A DNA stretch of 64,000 bases from Methylocystis sp. IM3 (GCF_038070105.1 NZ_JBBPBZ010000004.1:62001-126000), one strand, 5' to 3'; shown: positions 18,422 through 28,149, numbered from the stretch's first letter. Numbers and translations are program-made. Notes: generated from the letters alone by a model not told the origin.

Positions 18422-20051
18422 TTAGCCGCGATTATTCATGAAGCGAGAGGTTGGAGGCCGGCGAGCATGGCATAGAGCGCTGATACGGCGTAGGATTTTG
18501 GTGTCTAAGCCAACCTTACGCGCATCGCGCGCCAGCCACGCCCGCCAATGACCGACACTACGATTCTACCGTTCTCGTTTCCAGCCGTAGGGCGCAAGAA
18601 GCTCACAGCCGATTTTGATGGCGACCGCCTTACTTCCGATGGCGGCGTCATGCTGCTGGCGATGGCCGAACGCCGTCTGGGGATCGCCGATAGGCTTGCT
18701 CGCTCGTTTCCGGACCGGCGGGATCCGTCCCGCATCACGCATACGCTCGCCGACATGATTCGCGCTCGCGCCTTCGCCATCGCCTGCGGCTACGAGGATG
18801 CCGACGATCTGGACAGCCTGCGTGTCGATCCCGCGTTCAAGCTCGCCTGTGGCAGATTGCCCGAGACCGGCGCCGATCTTTGTTCGCAGCCGACGCTGTC
18901 GCGGCTGGAGAATGCGCCTTCCCTGAAGGACGCGATCCGCCTGACCTACGCGCTCGTGGATCAATGGATGGCGTCTTACGCGCGCGAGCCTGCGTCTATC
19001 ATTCTGGACATCGACGACACCTGCGATGTCGTGCATGGCCACCAGCAGCTGTCGCTGTTCAACGCGCACTATGACGAACGCTGTTTCCTGCCGATCCATG
19101 TCTACGATACCGAACGAAGCCGTCCCGTTGCAGTCGTCCTGCGACCCGGCAAGACGCCGTCTGGCGGCGAGGTGCGTGCGCATCTGCGGCGTCTTGTGCG
19201 GCATGTTCGCAAGTGTTGGACCAAGACCCGCATCATGTTCCGCGGCGATGGCCATTACGCCCGGCCGGTGGCGATGGCGTGGTGCGAGGATAACGGCGTC
19301 GATTACGTCTTCGGGTTGCCCGGCTCGAACCCTTTGTCGAAGAAAATCGATGAGGCCGCCGATGCAGTTCGCACCGAGCGCGCCATCTCCGACAAGCCGG
19401 TGGTGCGCGATTATGCCGAGACGCGCCACAAGGCGAAATCATGGAACCGAGAGCGACGCGCCGTCGCCCGCATCGAGGCGACGACGCTCGGCCTCGATAT
19501 TCGCTTCGTCGTCACCAATCTCAAACATGGCTCGCCCGAGTGGGTCTACGACAGCCTGTATTGCGCGCGCGGACAGGCCAAGAACCTGATCAAGTTGCAC
19601 AAGACGCAACTGGCGTCTGATCGCACCTCCTGCCGTTCCGCCGTCGCCAATCAGGTGCGTCTCGTGCTGCACACCGCCGCCTATTGGTTGATGCTGACAG
19701 TGCGCGACGCCATACCTAAGGTCCGCGATTTGGCGAAGGCGGAGTTCGCGACGCTGCGGCTCCGGCTGATCAAGATCGCGGCCAGAGTCGTCGAGACGAC
19801 AAGTCGCGTGCGCCTCGCTTTTGCCGCTTGTTGCCCCGAAGCCGATCTGTTCCGGGGATTGTCTGGCGCGCTCGCCCCGCTCGGCCCCTGATCGGCAGGA
19901 TATCTACTCCTTCGCCGATCCGTCCCCTCCAGCGCGTAATAAACAGTACCGATCCTCAGGCGGCGAAAAAGACGAACGCTGCCGCACGCCCGAAATCAGC
20001 GGCGCTCAAGAACCGCGCACAAAGTCTGTCGTCATGAATAGGTCGGGTTAG
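18422..20051 (+). mobile_element. IS1380-family insertion sequence
   Basis: About 1.63 kb, the normal length of the family, with one transposase gene. The left end (18422 onward) and right end (inward from 20051) share an exact TATTCATGA core within imperfect terminal inverted repeats of about 20 bp, 13 positions matching. No target duplication is obvious. Flanking minus-strand coding sequence appears to be split by the element. Confidence 0.7.
18548..19891 (+). CDS. IS1380-family transposase
   Basis: 447 aa, full length for the family. The N-terminus contains the typical TADFDGDRLTSDGGVMLL segment. The DDE core is visible as LDIDDTCDVVHGHQQLSLFN (first Asp), RGDGHYARPVAMAWCE (second) and a later acidic region. 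It ends GALAPLGP. No frameshift or stop interrupts it, so the element may be active. The gene lies 126 bases inside the left inverted repeat. Confidence 0.92.
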   Translation: MTDTTILPFSFPAVGRKKLTADFDGDRLTSDGGVMLLAMAERRLGIADRLARSFPDRRDPSRITHTLADMIRARAFAIACGYEDADDLDSLRVDPAFKLACGRLPETGADLCSQPTLSRLENAPSLKDAIRLTYALVDQWMASYAREPASIILDIDDTCDVVHGHQQLSLFNAHYDERCFLPIHVYDTERSRPVAVVLRPGKTPSGGEVRAHLRRLVRHVRKCWTKTRIMFRGDGHYARPVAMAWCEDNGVDYVFGLPGSNPLSKKIDEAADAVRTERAISDKPVVRDYAETRHKAKSWNRERRAVARIEATTLGLDIRFVVTNLKHGSPEWVYDSLYCARGQAKNLIKLHKTQLASDRTSCRSAVANQVRLVLHTAAYWLMLTVRDAIPKVRDLAKAEFATLRLRLIKIAARVVETTSRVRLAFAACCPEADLFRGLSGALAPLGP

Positions 20052-20294
20052 TATGTTCGCCCTGAAGAGCGCCTGTATTCTCGCGTTCAAACTCGTGAGT
20101 TCTCTTTCGAGCTTCCAGTTGGCGTACTCTTGCAACCTCAGTTCGCGTACCGCACTCGCATGCAGGCGACGCGTAACCTCCAATTCGGATTCGAGCTTTT
20201 TGACATGATTTGCGATGGCGTCAACCATTCGAAAGGAGAACTTTCCGGCTTCCAGATCAGCTAAGGCCGCGTCGATTTTCATTTCGCTAGGCAT
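20052..20294 (-). pseudogene. Coiled-coil hypothetical gene truncated by IS1380
   Basis: Native sequence runs from an ATG at 20294 (MPSEMKIDAALADLEAGKFS) through a heptad-like coiled coil (KKLESELEVTRRLHASAVREL) to RIQALFRANI, where the IS right end begins. The present frame then continues into the element to a stop at 19956, adding about 30 foreign residues. Joining the two IS flanks would give a short tail RKPMGK and a stop overlapping the start of the 18401 gene. The function is unknown. Confidence 0.55.
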
Positions 20295-20514
20295 GTGTGA
20301 TCTTCTCCGCCGGTAGCTGCTGCCTTGTGCGGCGCACAATAGCCGCTGCATCAAAGCCGGTAAAGGAGCGCTTGTTCCGAACCCGCGCACATGCTTGGCC
20401 CGGACGTTGGTCAAACACGGTTCACGAAAACGCCATTAGCTTTCTCTACGCCCGCACTGGCTGCTCTTCGTGAACCGAATGCGTAGCCTTTGCAGATTTT
20501 AAGGAGAATCCCAT

Positions 20515-21030
20515 ATGATGAAGCGGTTTATACTCGCTACCGCGATGGCGCCATTTCTCGCCTTTGGAATGCCATGGGGCGCTTACGCGACGCCTGAGCA
20601 TTCTGAAGAACAACACGAGATTTCGGCCGAAGATAAAGCCGCCTTTACTGACGCACATATCGCCGCGCTAAAGGCTGGATTGAAGCTGACGCAGGCGCAG
20701 GAGAAGAATTGGCCGGCGCTAGAAGCGGCTCTTCGTGACGTCGCGAAGGCGCGGGCAGCTCGCATGGCTGAATGGCATGAGAAGGCCAAGGAGCGGCACG
20801 AGCATCCCGACCTGATCGAAAATCTCCGCCAAGGCGCCAAAGCCATGACGGCGAAAGCCGGGGAGATGGAAAAGATTGCCGACGCGGCTAAGCCGCTATA
20901 CGACAGCCTTGACGACACTCAGAAGCGCCGCTTCGGCATGCTGTTGCATATGATGATGCGAATGCACGGCCATATGGAGCACATGGGCCACATGATGCAT
21001 GTGGAGGGACATTCGGACACTGGCGAGTAA
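20515..21030 (+). CDS. Spy/CpxP-family periplasmic protein, His/Met-rich
   Basis: 171 aa with AAGGAG upstream and a signal peptide (residues 1-25, ending GAYA). It contains the family's LTxxQ-type motifs (LKLTQAQEKNW and a second, LDDTQKRRF). The long helical middle matches the Spy cradle. The C-terminus is unusually rich in Met and His (MMMRMHGHMEHMGHMMH), a likely Cu(I)/Cu(II)-binding tail. Members act as ATP-independent chaperones or metal-stress sensors in the periplasm. It stands alone, but metal genes are common in the region. Confidence 0.8.
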   Translation: MMKRFILATAMAPFLAFGMPWGAYATPEHSEEQHEISAEDKAAFTDAHIAALKAGLKLTQAQEKNWPALEAALRDVAKARAARMAEWHEKAKERHEHPDLIENLRQGAKAMTAKAGEMEKIADAAKPLYDSLDDTQKRRFGMLLHMMMRMHGHMEHMGHMMHVEGHSDTGE

Positions 21031-21265
21031 GCTCTGACTAGGCCGACGAAAAATTCGGGGCGCTCAAACAGCTCCGCCATCAAGGGAACCGGCTCATCAT
21101 CGTTCGTGGTGGGCCGCTCCTGTGTCTTACTCCTCCAGCTAATTTTTGTTTTTGACATAGGGGAATCGAGGTAAGTTTGTTCGTTTTGCTTCCTGAAAGC
21201 CTATGCGGCGGAAATGACGGAGGCATTTCGCTGTTGATCCTCTCAGGCGCGCCGATTTCCTCCGC

Positions 21266-21736
21266 TCAATCACCCGCCGGCGCCTTTGCCGTCTGACGGC
21301 GGCCACCCTTCGCCGGCGGTGCTTTCTTGCGCAACTGGCCAAGCCCCGAGCGCGTCGCCAGCTCGGAACGCTTCGCCGCGTAATTCGGCGCGACCATGGG
21401 ATAGTCCGGCGTCAGGTCCCACTTCGCCCGATAATCATCTGGCGTCATGCCCAACGTCGCCAAATGCCGCCTTAGCGATTTGAATTTCTTCCCGTCATCC
21501 AGGCAGATGAGATAGTCCGGCGTGACCGAGCGGCGGACGGGCACCGCCGGAGTCGGCTTCTTCGCAGGCGCGCTTGTCGGTCCGCGGCTGGAGAGGCTCC
21601 CCAGCGCGGCGGCCACGGACGCGATCAGCCCCGGCAGGTCCGCGACAGCAAGCGAATTATGCGAGACATAGGCGGCGACGATTTCGGCTGCCAGCTCCAT
21701 TGAATTGACATCCGCCGCACCTTCAACCTGTGACAT
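21266..21736 (-). CDS. MucR/Ros-family transcriptional regulator
   Basis: 156 aa. The family signature is present: SVTPDYLICLDDGKKFKSLR, where a single Cys and the following residues stand in for a zinc-finger, then RRHLATLGMTPDDYRAKW and LTPDYPMVAPNYA. MucR proteins bind AT-rich promoter DNA and silence exopolysaccharide, motility and horizontally acquired genes in Rhizobiales. The N-terminal 45 residues form the oligomerisation region. It is monocistronic. A plasmid copy could act as an H-NS-like silencer (inference). Confidence 0.85.
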   Translation of the reverse strand: MSQVEGAADVNSMELAAEIVAAYVSHNSLAVADLPGLIASVAAALGSLSSRGPTSAPAKKPTPAVPVRRSVTPDYLICLDDGKKFKSLRRHLATLGMTPDDYRAKWDLTPDYPMVAPNYAAKRSELATRSGLGQLRKKAPPAKGGRRQTAKAPAGD

Positions 21737-22367
21737 ATCAACCTCCCAATCGGCAATCTGAGTCTGATACGCGCCTGTTCATGGCGCGTCGAGGCCATTT
21801 GCCGATTTTGAAGAAATACAGCGGGTGGACGACGCAGATCTCCCCGCCTCCTTTTCACCCGCAGTGTGTATTCCAAGAACCGCGTGAGAAAGCTACAGGG
21901 GGTGCTGTAAGGGGTGGCCCGAGGCCAGGGTCCCAGCCGATCAAGCCTACGAATTTTCGCTGAATTCGCCCGAGGGATTGGCGCCAGGGGGCGTGCGGCC
22001 AAGCATTAAGGCGTGGCCCGGACGGAGACCTCGCCGGGGTTGCGCGGCCATTCCGTGATGCTCACGGCGCGAGTATAAGGCTTCTCGGCACGCTGGCGCT
22101 TGGCCGCGGGTTCCCGCCTGCGGCGACGCCTCAGAAGTCTGTTTGAATCTGGAGATTGTGCGCCGCTGATATTTCTACAGGGCCTTGCGGACGTGTTTAA
22201 TTGCCGCTTGCCCTCAGCGCACAAGAAAAACCGGAAACGAAACCGGTCGATCTCATGCGTTGAAGCCGAATGGTGGCGCGGAATACTCGCGACGCCGCTG
22301 GTGACGCGGTCGCGTCAGGGACATCAAAACCCTGTTGATGAAGGCGCTAATGCCCCGGCAAGCGTCT
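21737..22367. other. Intergenic, nothing assigned
   Basis: About 630 bases between mucR and a convergently lying phasin gene. The open frames here are Arg-rich and low in credibility. The 200 bases next to the mucR start should hold its promoter, but I cannot point to a site. Confidence 0.4.
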
Positions 22368-22871
22368 TTATGCTACGAACGGGAACGCTCTCAAGCGAAC
22401 GGGGTCGGTCAATTCCATGATCTCGTTGGTCTGCCGTAGCAGCGTCGAATAGCGCTCACTGGCGAAACGTGAGTTCAGCTCGATGACATCGCTCAAGGAC
22501 GTCACCTGACCGAACGCGGAGAGGAAGTCGAAGATCGCGGCGACGTTCTCATTGAAGAGATCGTAAGTTTTTAGCTGCCAAGCGCTCACATTGAAGCCTT
22601 CGTCGGAGTTTGCCGACCCTGGCGATTTCAAGCAGGGTGGCGGCCCACCTGCCGTGGCGGCGATGCTCACCGCAACTGATGTGGCCTCGGCAGGTTCCAC
22701 AGTAACACCCTCGGCGGTTACAGGTCCGACCACAACCGACTCAGCCGCCTCAGGTGCGAGGGCTACGGCCTCGACGGGCATGTCCTCGTAATCCTCGACG
22801 ATTTCTGCCTGAATCGAAAGGGGCGCCGGGTTGGTTTTCGGCCGCGTTCTTCCTCTGATTTTTTGGTTCAT
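22368..22871 (-). CDS. Phasin-family protein
   Basis: 167 aa from the ATG at 22871 (MNQKIRGRT). The N-terminal ~85 residues are a Pro/Ala/Val-rich linker. The C-terminal part (FNVSAWQLKTYDLFNENVAA, then QVTSLSDVIELNSRFASERY) has the amphipathic phasin helix that coats polyhydroxyalkanoate granules. The linker is longer than usual. A truncated second phasin lies 220 bases upstream on the same strand, and one may derive from duplication. Confidence 0.75.
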   Translation of the reverse strand: MNQKIRGRTRPKTNPAPLSIQAEIVEDYEDMPVEAVALAPEAAESVVVGPVTAEGVTVEPAEATSVAVSIAATAGGPPPCLKSPGSANSDEGFNVSAWQLKTYDLFNENVAAIFDFLSAFGQVTSLSDVIELNSRFASERYSTLLRQTNEIMELTDPVRLRAFPFVA

Positions 22872-23089
22872 AGCTATTTCTTTCATTATTCGTCTCGGCC
22901 AAATCCAAAGTCAATATGGACCAGCACATGCTAATCATAGAACCGCTTCTGCGTTTCATTGATTGCAAAGAGCCCGTCCCAATATAGCAACGCTCACCAT
23001 GATGCGTGCGTTTTCGACGAACCTGCCGGGCATCGCCTTTGAAAAGGGGCGGCGCCCGACGCTTGGTCTGCTGCGATAGTTCTCTCAGC

Positions 23090-23263
23090 CTATGCCTTGG
23101 TCGGCTTGAAAGCTTCCTGAGCCAGCTTCGAATAAATTTCGCCAATCTTTGTGGCCTGCGCGAGGAAATCTTCGTAGGCGGATTTAGCGAAGTCCGACTG
23201 GATCCGAACCGCTTCGTCGATTGTCTTCACGGCAATCAGCTTTTCAAAGAGCGCGCGGCTCAT
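23090..23263 (-). CDS. Short phasin C-terminal domain (57 aa)
   Basis: Reads MSRALFEKLIAVKTIDEAVR then IQSDFAKSAYEDFLAQATKI to a stop after PTKA, closely matching the conserved C-terminal helix of alphaproteobacterial phasins (KTLDEAVQIQ..FAKxAYE). Full phasins are about 110-150 aa, so this is either a truncated remnant whose N-terminus was lost upstream of 23263 or a mini-phasin. No strong ribosome-binding site is seen before the ATG, which favours a remnant. Confidence 0.65.
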   Translation of the reverse strand: MSRALFEKLIAVKTIDEAVRIQSDFAKSAYEDFLAQATKIGEIYSKLAQEAFKPTKA

Positions 23264-24063
23264 AATACGTACACATGGGCGGAATTATTCAATAGCTACT
23301 TTAACAAATGTTTTCGACCCGTGCGTAACCGAACGGTTTGGCACAGGGGGTCAGAGCGATAGCGAAAAACGATAATGCGAGAAAGCGGCCCGCCGATAAG
23401 CTCCAAACGGCGGGCCGCCCCGGCAATGATGGCCGCCGGCCTGAGGCGTAGGGGATTTTCTCGGCCGGCGACTTGGCGCGCGTCAAATATTGGCGCGCCG
23501 AGATCGAAATAGGCCCCAGATCGCTGCGGATAGGAGCCACGCAACCGGTTTTCGATGGCGCCAGACGCCAATCTCGGCCAAAAAACACACGGAGGAAGGC
23601 TGGCCCGCGCCCGGCGCGCATTACCTCGCAAACAGACGGCCGACGCTAGCTAACCCTCGCGTTCGGCCGTGAGGGCGGTCCGTCGTTTGACGAGCCGGTC
23701 GGCAGCGAGCCGCCCTCGACACCCCGGCCGCCGGTCGCCCGCCCACCCAGCGCGAGGAGCCCGCAGAGTTGGGGCGTCGCCGCTCGCGTCCCGCGCCCTA
23801 TCTCCCGCGTGACGGCTGGACTCTGCCAACAGCCGGCCGTCGGGGCGGCTCGCTCGTTGGACCTGGGGCGAGCCGCCCATCATGGCCGAGGTCGAAATGC
23901 TCGCGGTCCCCGCGCGGGCGTGGGCTAAGTAGCGCCCGACGAACTGGACGGATGTAGTTGCTGGTATGCGGCGCTTTCACGCGGGCAATCGAAGATATTT
24001 ATGGATCGATAGGATCGACAAATAATCGAGCTGACCCATTCAAGAGGCGGTGGGGAGGGAAAC
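23264..24063. other. GC-rich gene-poor stretch
   Basis: About 800 bases without a credible gene. Open frames from 23296 to 23980 on both strands are Arg/Pro/Ala-rich and mutually overlapping. The last bases (GGGGAGGGAAAC) are the ribosome-binding site of the small ORF at 24064. Confidence 0.4.
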
Positions 24064-24159
24064 ATGACTGAAATCTTCGCTCTTGTCGGCATTCTAAGCC
24101 TTGGAACGATTTCCGGGTCTATCTTTCTACTTGTTCAAGTTTCGCGCTCCCGAAAATAG
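24064..24159 (+). CDS. 31-aa single-pass membrane microprotein
   Basis: Reads MTEIFALVGILSLGTISGSI then FLLVQVSRSRK and a stop. A GGGGAGG site ends a few bases before the ATG. The sequence is one hydrophobic helix followed by a basic end, the usual shape of small bacterial membrane proteins with the C-terminus in the cytoplasm. It is too short for similarity to be judged by eye. Confidence 0.5.
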   Translation: MTEIFALVGILSLGTISGSIFLLVQVSRSRK

Positions 24160-24469
24160 AGCAGCCTCGCGCGCGCCGGTCGGGAGGGCTTTTGGCTCTT
24201 TCGTTCAGTGGAAGGGACAAGAACAGAGAGGGGCGGCTCGCCGGAGAGCTGAACCTGCGAGCCGCCAGCCGGACGCAAATTTGAGGGGATCGCATCTCGG
24301 CCGCGCTATGAGGTCTGAGGGGCGAGGCCAGATTGCGGCGCAGTGTGAATAGACTGTTGCGCCATAGACATGCGTGGAGTGAGGATGCGGCAAGGCTGGG
24401 GCCATGGCGACCTCGGGCGTGAGATTATAGTGCAAGAGCAGCTTCGATTCTTCGTGAGTCTCTTCACGA
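24160..24469. other. Intergenic, nothing assigned
   Basis: About 310 bases with no supported feature. Confidence 0.4.
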
Positions 24470-24691
24470 ATGGAGCGCTGCTATTTTAGGATATCTGAGA
24501 GTGAAGGTAGCAATGGGAGAAACCATGATAGTACGGTTCGTGATAGCGAAGGTGAGGCAGAGAATTACCTGCAAGACCTTTTAGCAAGGCCTGAATATCG
24601 ATCGATGGACGAGGTGCAAATACGGCCTCAAGAATATATCAAGGCGGAAGAACTTAAGACGTTTTTTCTAAAAGGGCTGCCGAAATTTTGA
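24470..24691 (+). CDS. Small hypothetical protein
   Basis: 73 aa, polar, with an acidic N-terminal half (ISESEGSNG, RDSEGEAENYLQDLLARPE) and a C-terminal helix KAEELKTFFLKGLPKF. There is no good ribosome-binding site before the ATG at 24470; an internal start is possible. Base composition is more AT-rich than the neighbours. Existence as a gene is uncertain. Confidence 0.35.
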   Translation: MERCYFRISESEGSNGRNHDSTVRDSEGEAENYLQDLLARPEYRSMDEVQIRPQEYIKAEELKTFFLKGLPKF

Positions 24692-25034
24692 AGGGATATA
24701 GCCAAAGAACAAAATGATTTGGAGGGGAGGGCGCTTTTTGGGTCCCTTTGATCCCTCAAAGGTCCCGAATATGGTAAAGGTTGCGGCTGACGATCTTTCG
24801 TGGCGCGCCAGTGACAATCTTTGACCTACTCGAAACCTACTCAAAAACTACCCATTTCCCGCCCTTGACATGCTCAAGGCCAAGCGAGCCATGTCCGATA
24901 ACCCGGGATATTTGACATAAGACGAGGCGGAGAGGGGTAAATTTTCTCCCCCGAAAATATTATTTTTCGGACCTATGCAGATGGCTTCATCGAGCGCACA
25001 ATACTGGTCAAGCACACGAAAGTGGAGGTGACCA
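24692..25034. other. Intergenic with a possible hairpin
   Basis: No gene. Near 24740-24770 the sequence GGGTCCCTTTGA, a short loop, then TCAAAGGTCCC forms an imperfect hairpin that could end transcription from the gene before it. A GGAGGTGACC ribosome-binding site lies at the right end. Confidence 0.35.
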
Positions 25035-25226
25035 ATGGAGACAGTGGCAGCAATCGAGGCCATCATCCTGAAGGAAGTCCGAGATGGTCTAGAGCTTGAC
25101 ATGCTGACGCCCACGGAGCGACTTCACCTGAACGTCGCCCAGTTGGCGCAGAAGATCGCCGAGGCAGTTTGGCTAGTAAATGAGCCGGCGCGGCGCACAT
25201 GCGCCACGGAGCGAGCGCAAGCATAA
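25035..25226 (+). CDS. Small hypothetical helical protein
   Basis: 63 aa with a strong GTGGAGGTGACC site just upstream of the ATG, which is the main support. The predicted helices (VAAIEAIILKEVRDGLELD, then LHLNVAQLAQKIAEAVWLV) look like a small helical bundle. There is no signal peptide. The last ~12 residues may be run-on. No family is recognised. Confidence 0.5.
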   Translation: METVAAIEAIILKEVRDGLELDMLTPTERLHLNVAQLAQKIAEAVWLVNEPARRTCATERAQA

Positions 25227-25502
25227 GGACCCGCCCGGTCTCTGAGAAAATTCCAGTAGCGGTAAAAACGCCGAGACGATTGAAGCTCGGCTCTGGCTCA
25301 CGCCCGGCGCTGTCACGGCGGCTTGATCCTTCGCATTCGGGAAGTGATGGGGCGAGGTCGCGGCTCACAACGACCGCCGGTGGCGGCATGGGTTCCACGA
25401 TGACGATCTCGCCGATGAGTCACTGTCTAGGTTAAGTTCATTTTCTCAGTATTTCAAATTGCGGAATGGTACGCTTTTGGACTTTCCACACGAAAATGCA
25501 GT

Positions 25503-26459
25503 ATGACTCCGCCCGAATTCCTCGAAAATGACGAGATCATGGGACGCCTCGAGACGCGTCTCGGTAAAATCCACGCGCGACAGCGTCTTGGAATCGAGAA
25601 GGATCATGAAGCGCAGGTGTTCGGCCAGGGGCTGACTTTCTTTCACATCGAGAACCTTCTGTATTCGCGTGCGCTGATCGAAAGCGTGTTGCGCGTGACC
25701 GGCATGTATTGACTCGGACGCCGTAATGCGGGCCGCGTTCGGCTCTTGACCAATGAGGTGGTGAGCGGCCGTCTGCTAGAAGCATTCGACGGATTCACGC
25801 TTTTGCACTTGAGCGATCTGCACGTCGATCGAAGCCCGCGCGCCATGTCCGCCGTCAAAGATCTCATCCGCGATCTCGATTATGATCTCTGTGTCTGGAC
25901 CGGCGACTATCGTGGCGAAACCTATGGCGACTTCCGCTCATGTCTCGAAGGGCTTTTTAGACTGCGCGAAAATATCTCCACTGACGTTTACGCCGTCTTG
26001 GGAGACCATGACACCGCTCTGATGGTTCCCGACCTGGAGGCGATGGGTGTCAAGGTTCTCCTTAACGAGAATGTCGCCCTCGCGCGCAACAGTACCCGCA
26101 TTTATCTCGCCGGCGTCGACGACGCGCATTTCTACCGCGCCGACAATATCGAAAAGGCCGCGGATATCCCAAACGACGCTTACGCGATCCTTCTGTCGCA
26201 TACGCCTGAAATTTACAGGCAGGCGGCGCATGTGGGCTTCGATTTGCTCCTGGGCGGACATACGCATGGCGGTCAGATCTGTCTGCCGGGCGGTTTTCCG
26301 CTAACGCTCGATGTTATTCTGCCGCGACGCATGGGAAAAGGCGGATGGACATACGCCGGCATGCGCGGCTACATCAGCACCGGCGCCGGCGCCTCTATCG
26401 TGCCCGTGCGCTTCAATTGCCCCCCGGAGATCACCCTGCACCGTTTGATCAGGGGTTGA
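25503..26459 (+). pseudogene. Calcineurin-like metallophosphoesterase with in-frame TGA
   Basis: The 69-aa frame at 25503-25712 and the 237-aa frame at 25746-26459 are in the same phase, separated by a single TGA (25710-25712). The codons after it (LGRRNAGRVRLLTNEVVSG) read on without disturbance, so the stop replaces one residue, plausibly Trp. The catalytic domain after the stop is complete: LSDLHVD, WTGDYRG, LGDHD, LLSHTPEIY and GGHTHGG supply the two-metal ligands. Such enzymes hydrolyse phosphoesters such as lipid headgroups or nucleotides. A start downstream of the stop could still give active enzyme. Confidence 0.8.
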
Positions 26460-26466
26460 GCGCCAA

Positions 26467-26955
26467 TCAGTAAGGCCGCTCGCGAATACCAAGCACATAA
26501 AGTATCCGCGACAAGAAAAGCACGCCGATGAAGAAGAGCCCGACCACGGCCGCCGCCTCCGCGGCAGTCAACGACATGGCGGTCGCGGCGTAAAACGCGG
26601 GCAGGAGCGCCTCGGGAAGCTGATCGAGGCCGACCGCCCGCGCGCTCGACGCAAGCGCAAGGCGCCGCTTCAGGAAGCTGGAGAAGAGATCTCCGGCCAT
26701 GGCTAGCGCGGCGATCGCCGCGCCGCTCGCCCAGGGCAGGCCAAGAAGATGCGCGCCCATGGCTGTCGCCGTGAAGCTCGCCGCAAGACCCCGAACGGTT
26801 TTCGAGCGGCCAAAAAGCGGTTTGCCATCGCGGAACAGCGCACCCCCGTCAACTGGCCATGCCAGGCGCCTACCCATGACCCGCGTCGCGAGAATGGGCG
26901 CGCCATTCGCGATGACGAGAAGGAGCAGAACCTGCCAGATGATGTCGAGTCTCAT
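26467..26955 (-). CDS. CDP-archaeol synthase-like (DUF46/CarS) membrane protein
   Basis: 162 aa from the ATG at 26955. Four to five hydrophobic segments surround the family's cytoplasmic loop DGGALFRDGKPLFGRSKTVRG, and a further motif AGDLFSSFLKRRL. The family transfers CTP-derived CMP to a lipid phosphate (CDP-archaeol in archaea; the role of bacterial homologs is unclear). It lies tail-to-tail with the metallophosphoesterase, leaving only 7 bases between them. No defect is seen. Confidence 0.75.
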   Translation of the reverse strand: MRLDIIWQVLLLLVIANGAPILATRVMGRRLAWPVDGGALFRDGKPLFGRSKTVRGLAASFTATAMGAHLLGLPWASGAAIAALAMAGDLFSSFLKRRLALASSARAVGLDQLPEALLPAFYAATAMSLTAAEAAAVVGLFFIGVLFLSRILYVLGIRERPY

Positions 26956-27293
26956 GCCTGTCTCCGACGGTGCGCGGCCTCGTCGCTTCTTCCTGGCCGT
27001 TTTAGTTGGGGCCGACGGCGCGTTTGAGATTCGGTCCCCATGCTCCAGAATGATCAAATCCGAACACAAGTCTTGATCTCCGAAGCCGGAGACTCAGGCT
27101 CGCGGTGGTCCCCCGTCCCGAAGAGGTTCTTGCGAGAGCTTACCTGTTTTTTGCCGCATCGTCCGCCAGCCGCACTCAGGTCAAAGATCAGCTTCACGCT
27201 TATTGACGCTGCGAGTCCGTGTGACGACTTTTACTCTCTGTTCCACCCCTGAAAATCAATGAGGGCTGTGGGGACGTTGCGGACCTCGGAATT

Positions 27294-27797
27294 TCATTTG
27301 CGAATTTCATCGTCCCGCCCGATGCGGCCGATACTCGCAAGTGTTTCCTTATATAGCCTCCTCATCAAACTCAGCACCTCCGCCTCAATCAAGGGCAGCG
27401 CCTCCTCGGGAGTCATACCGTCAACGTCGTGCACATGCCAGTATTCGATGCGCGAAGGATCGCGTGTCGAAACCCACTCCGGGAACCGCTCGCCCATCAG
27501 AGGAAAATGCTCGGCATATTTCAGCGCGATGATATCGTGCGCCGCATCGAGGTCGGCGATTTGGACCTGCAAGGGCATCCGCGCGCACTCACGATCAAAA
27601 CTCACTCCCCTTTGTTGAAGCGCGCTCGCCGTTGCCTTTGCAATCGGGCCGATGTTGCCGCTGCCAAGGTCGACGGCGATTCCGCGCGACTTCGCTATCC
27701 AACCCGGACATTCCCTAGGAGCGCGGAAATTGAACAGCTCTTCCGCGAAGCGGCTACGGTAATAGTTTCCAGTGCAAAGAAAGAGCACGGTTTTCAT
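27294..27797 (-). CDS. Low-molecular-weight phosphatase-fold protein
   Basis: 167 aa from the ATG at 27797. The phosphate-binding loop is CTGNYYRSR (C-x5-R followed by S) in MKTVLFLCTGNYYRSR, typical of low-molecular-weight protein tyrosine phosphatases and related arsenate reductases. A late Asp in the HVHDVDGMT region may be the general acid. It differs clearly from the true ArsC at 58529. The same frame stays open 148 codons upstream, but that part overlaps the repC and istB remnants on the other strand and is not credible coding. Confidence 0.75.
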   Translation of the reverse strand: MKTVLFLCTGNYYRSRFAEELFNFRAPRECPGWIAKSRGIAVDLGSGNIGPIAKATASALQQRGVSFDRECARMPLQVQIADLDAAHDIIALKYAEHFPLMGERFPEWVSTRDPSRIEYWHVHDVDGMTPEEALPLIEAEVLSLMRRLYKETLASIGRIGRDDEIRK

Positions 27798-27893
27798 GCG
27801 AGATCCGTCTTCATCGATCGGATGACTAAGCCTCGATTTGAGGGCGCTGGACAGGATCGCCTTCGAGTGTCTCCCCAAGTCTAGATCGAACGG

Positions 27894-28100
27894 ATGGAAA
27901 GGTATACCGAGGCGCTGGGAGAGATCGAAGCAGCAATCGTCGTAGCTGCGATTTTGCAACGAGGCGACGAAATCAAGAGCGCCGGCGGCTATCTGCGTGT
28001 CTTGATCAGTAAAGCCAGGGCAGGGGAGTTCTCGATCGGTCCAGTCCTGATGGCTCTTATCCGAGGCAGGAAGGGAAAAATCGATCGGAGACGTGCCTGA
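27894..28100 (+). pseudogene. repC: RepC C-terminal fragment (repABC plasmid replication)
   Basis: The frame reads IEAAIVVAAILQRGDEIKSA then GGYLRVLISKARAGEFSIGP and VLMALI, matching the conserved C-terminus of RepC replication initiators (AAILQRxxxIxSAGGYLRxL). Full RepC is about 400 aa, and here only the last ~60 remain. A stop lies just upstream in the same frame. No repA or repB is present. The fragment shows that the region descends from a repABC replicon. Confidence 0.7.
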
Positions 28101-28149
28101 TGGCGCGGGTTCGAGAAAAGCGACGCGAAAAGCGACGCGCTTCTTTGGA

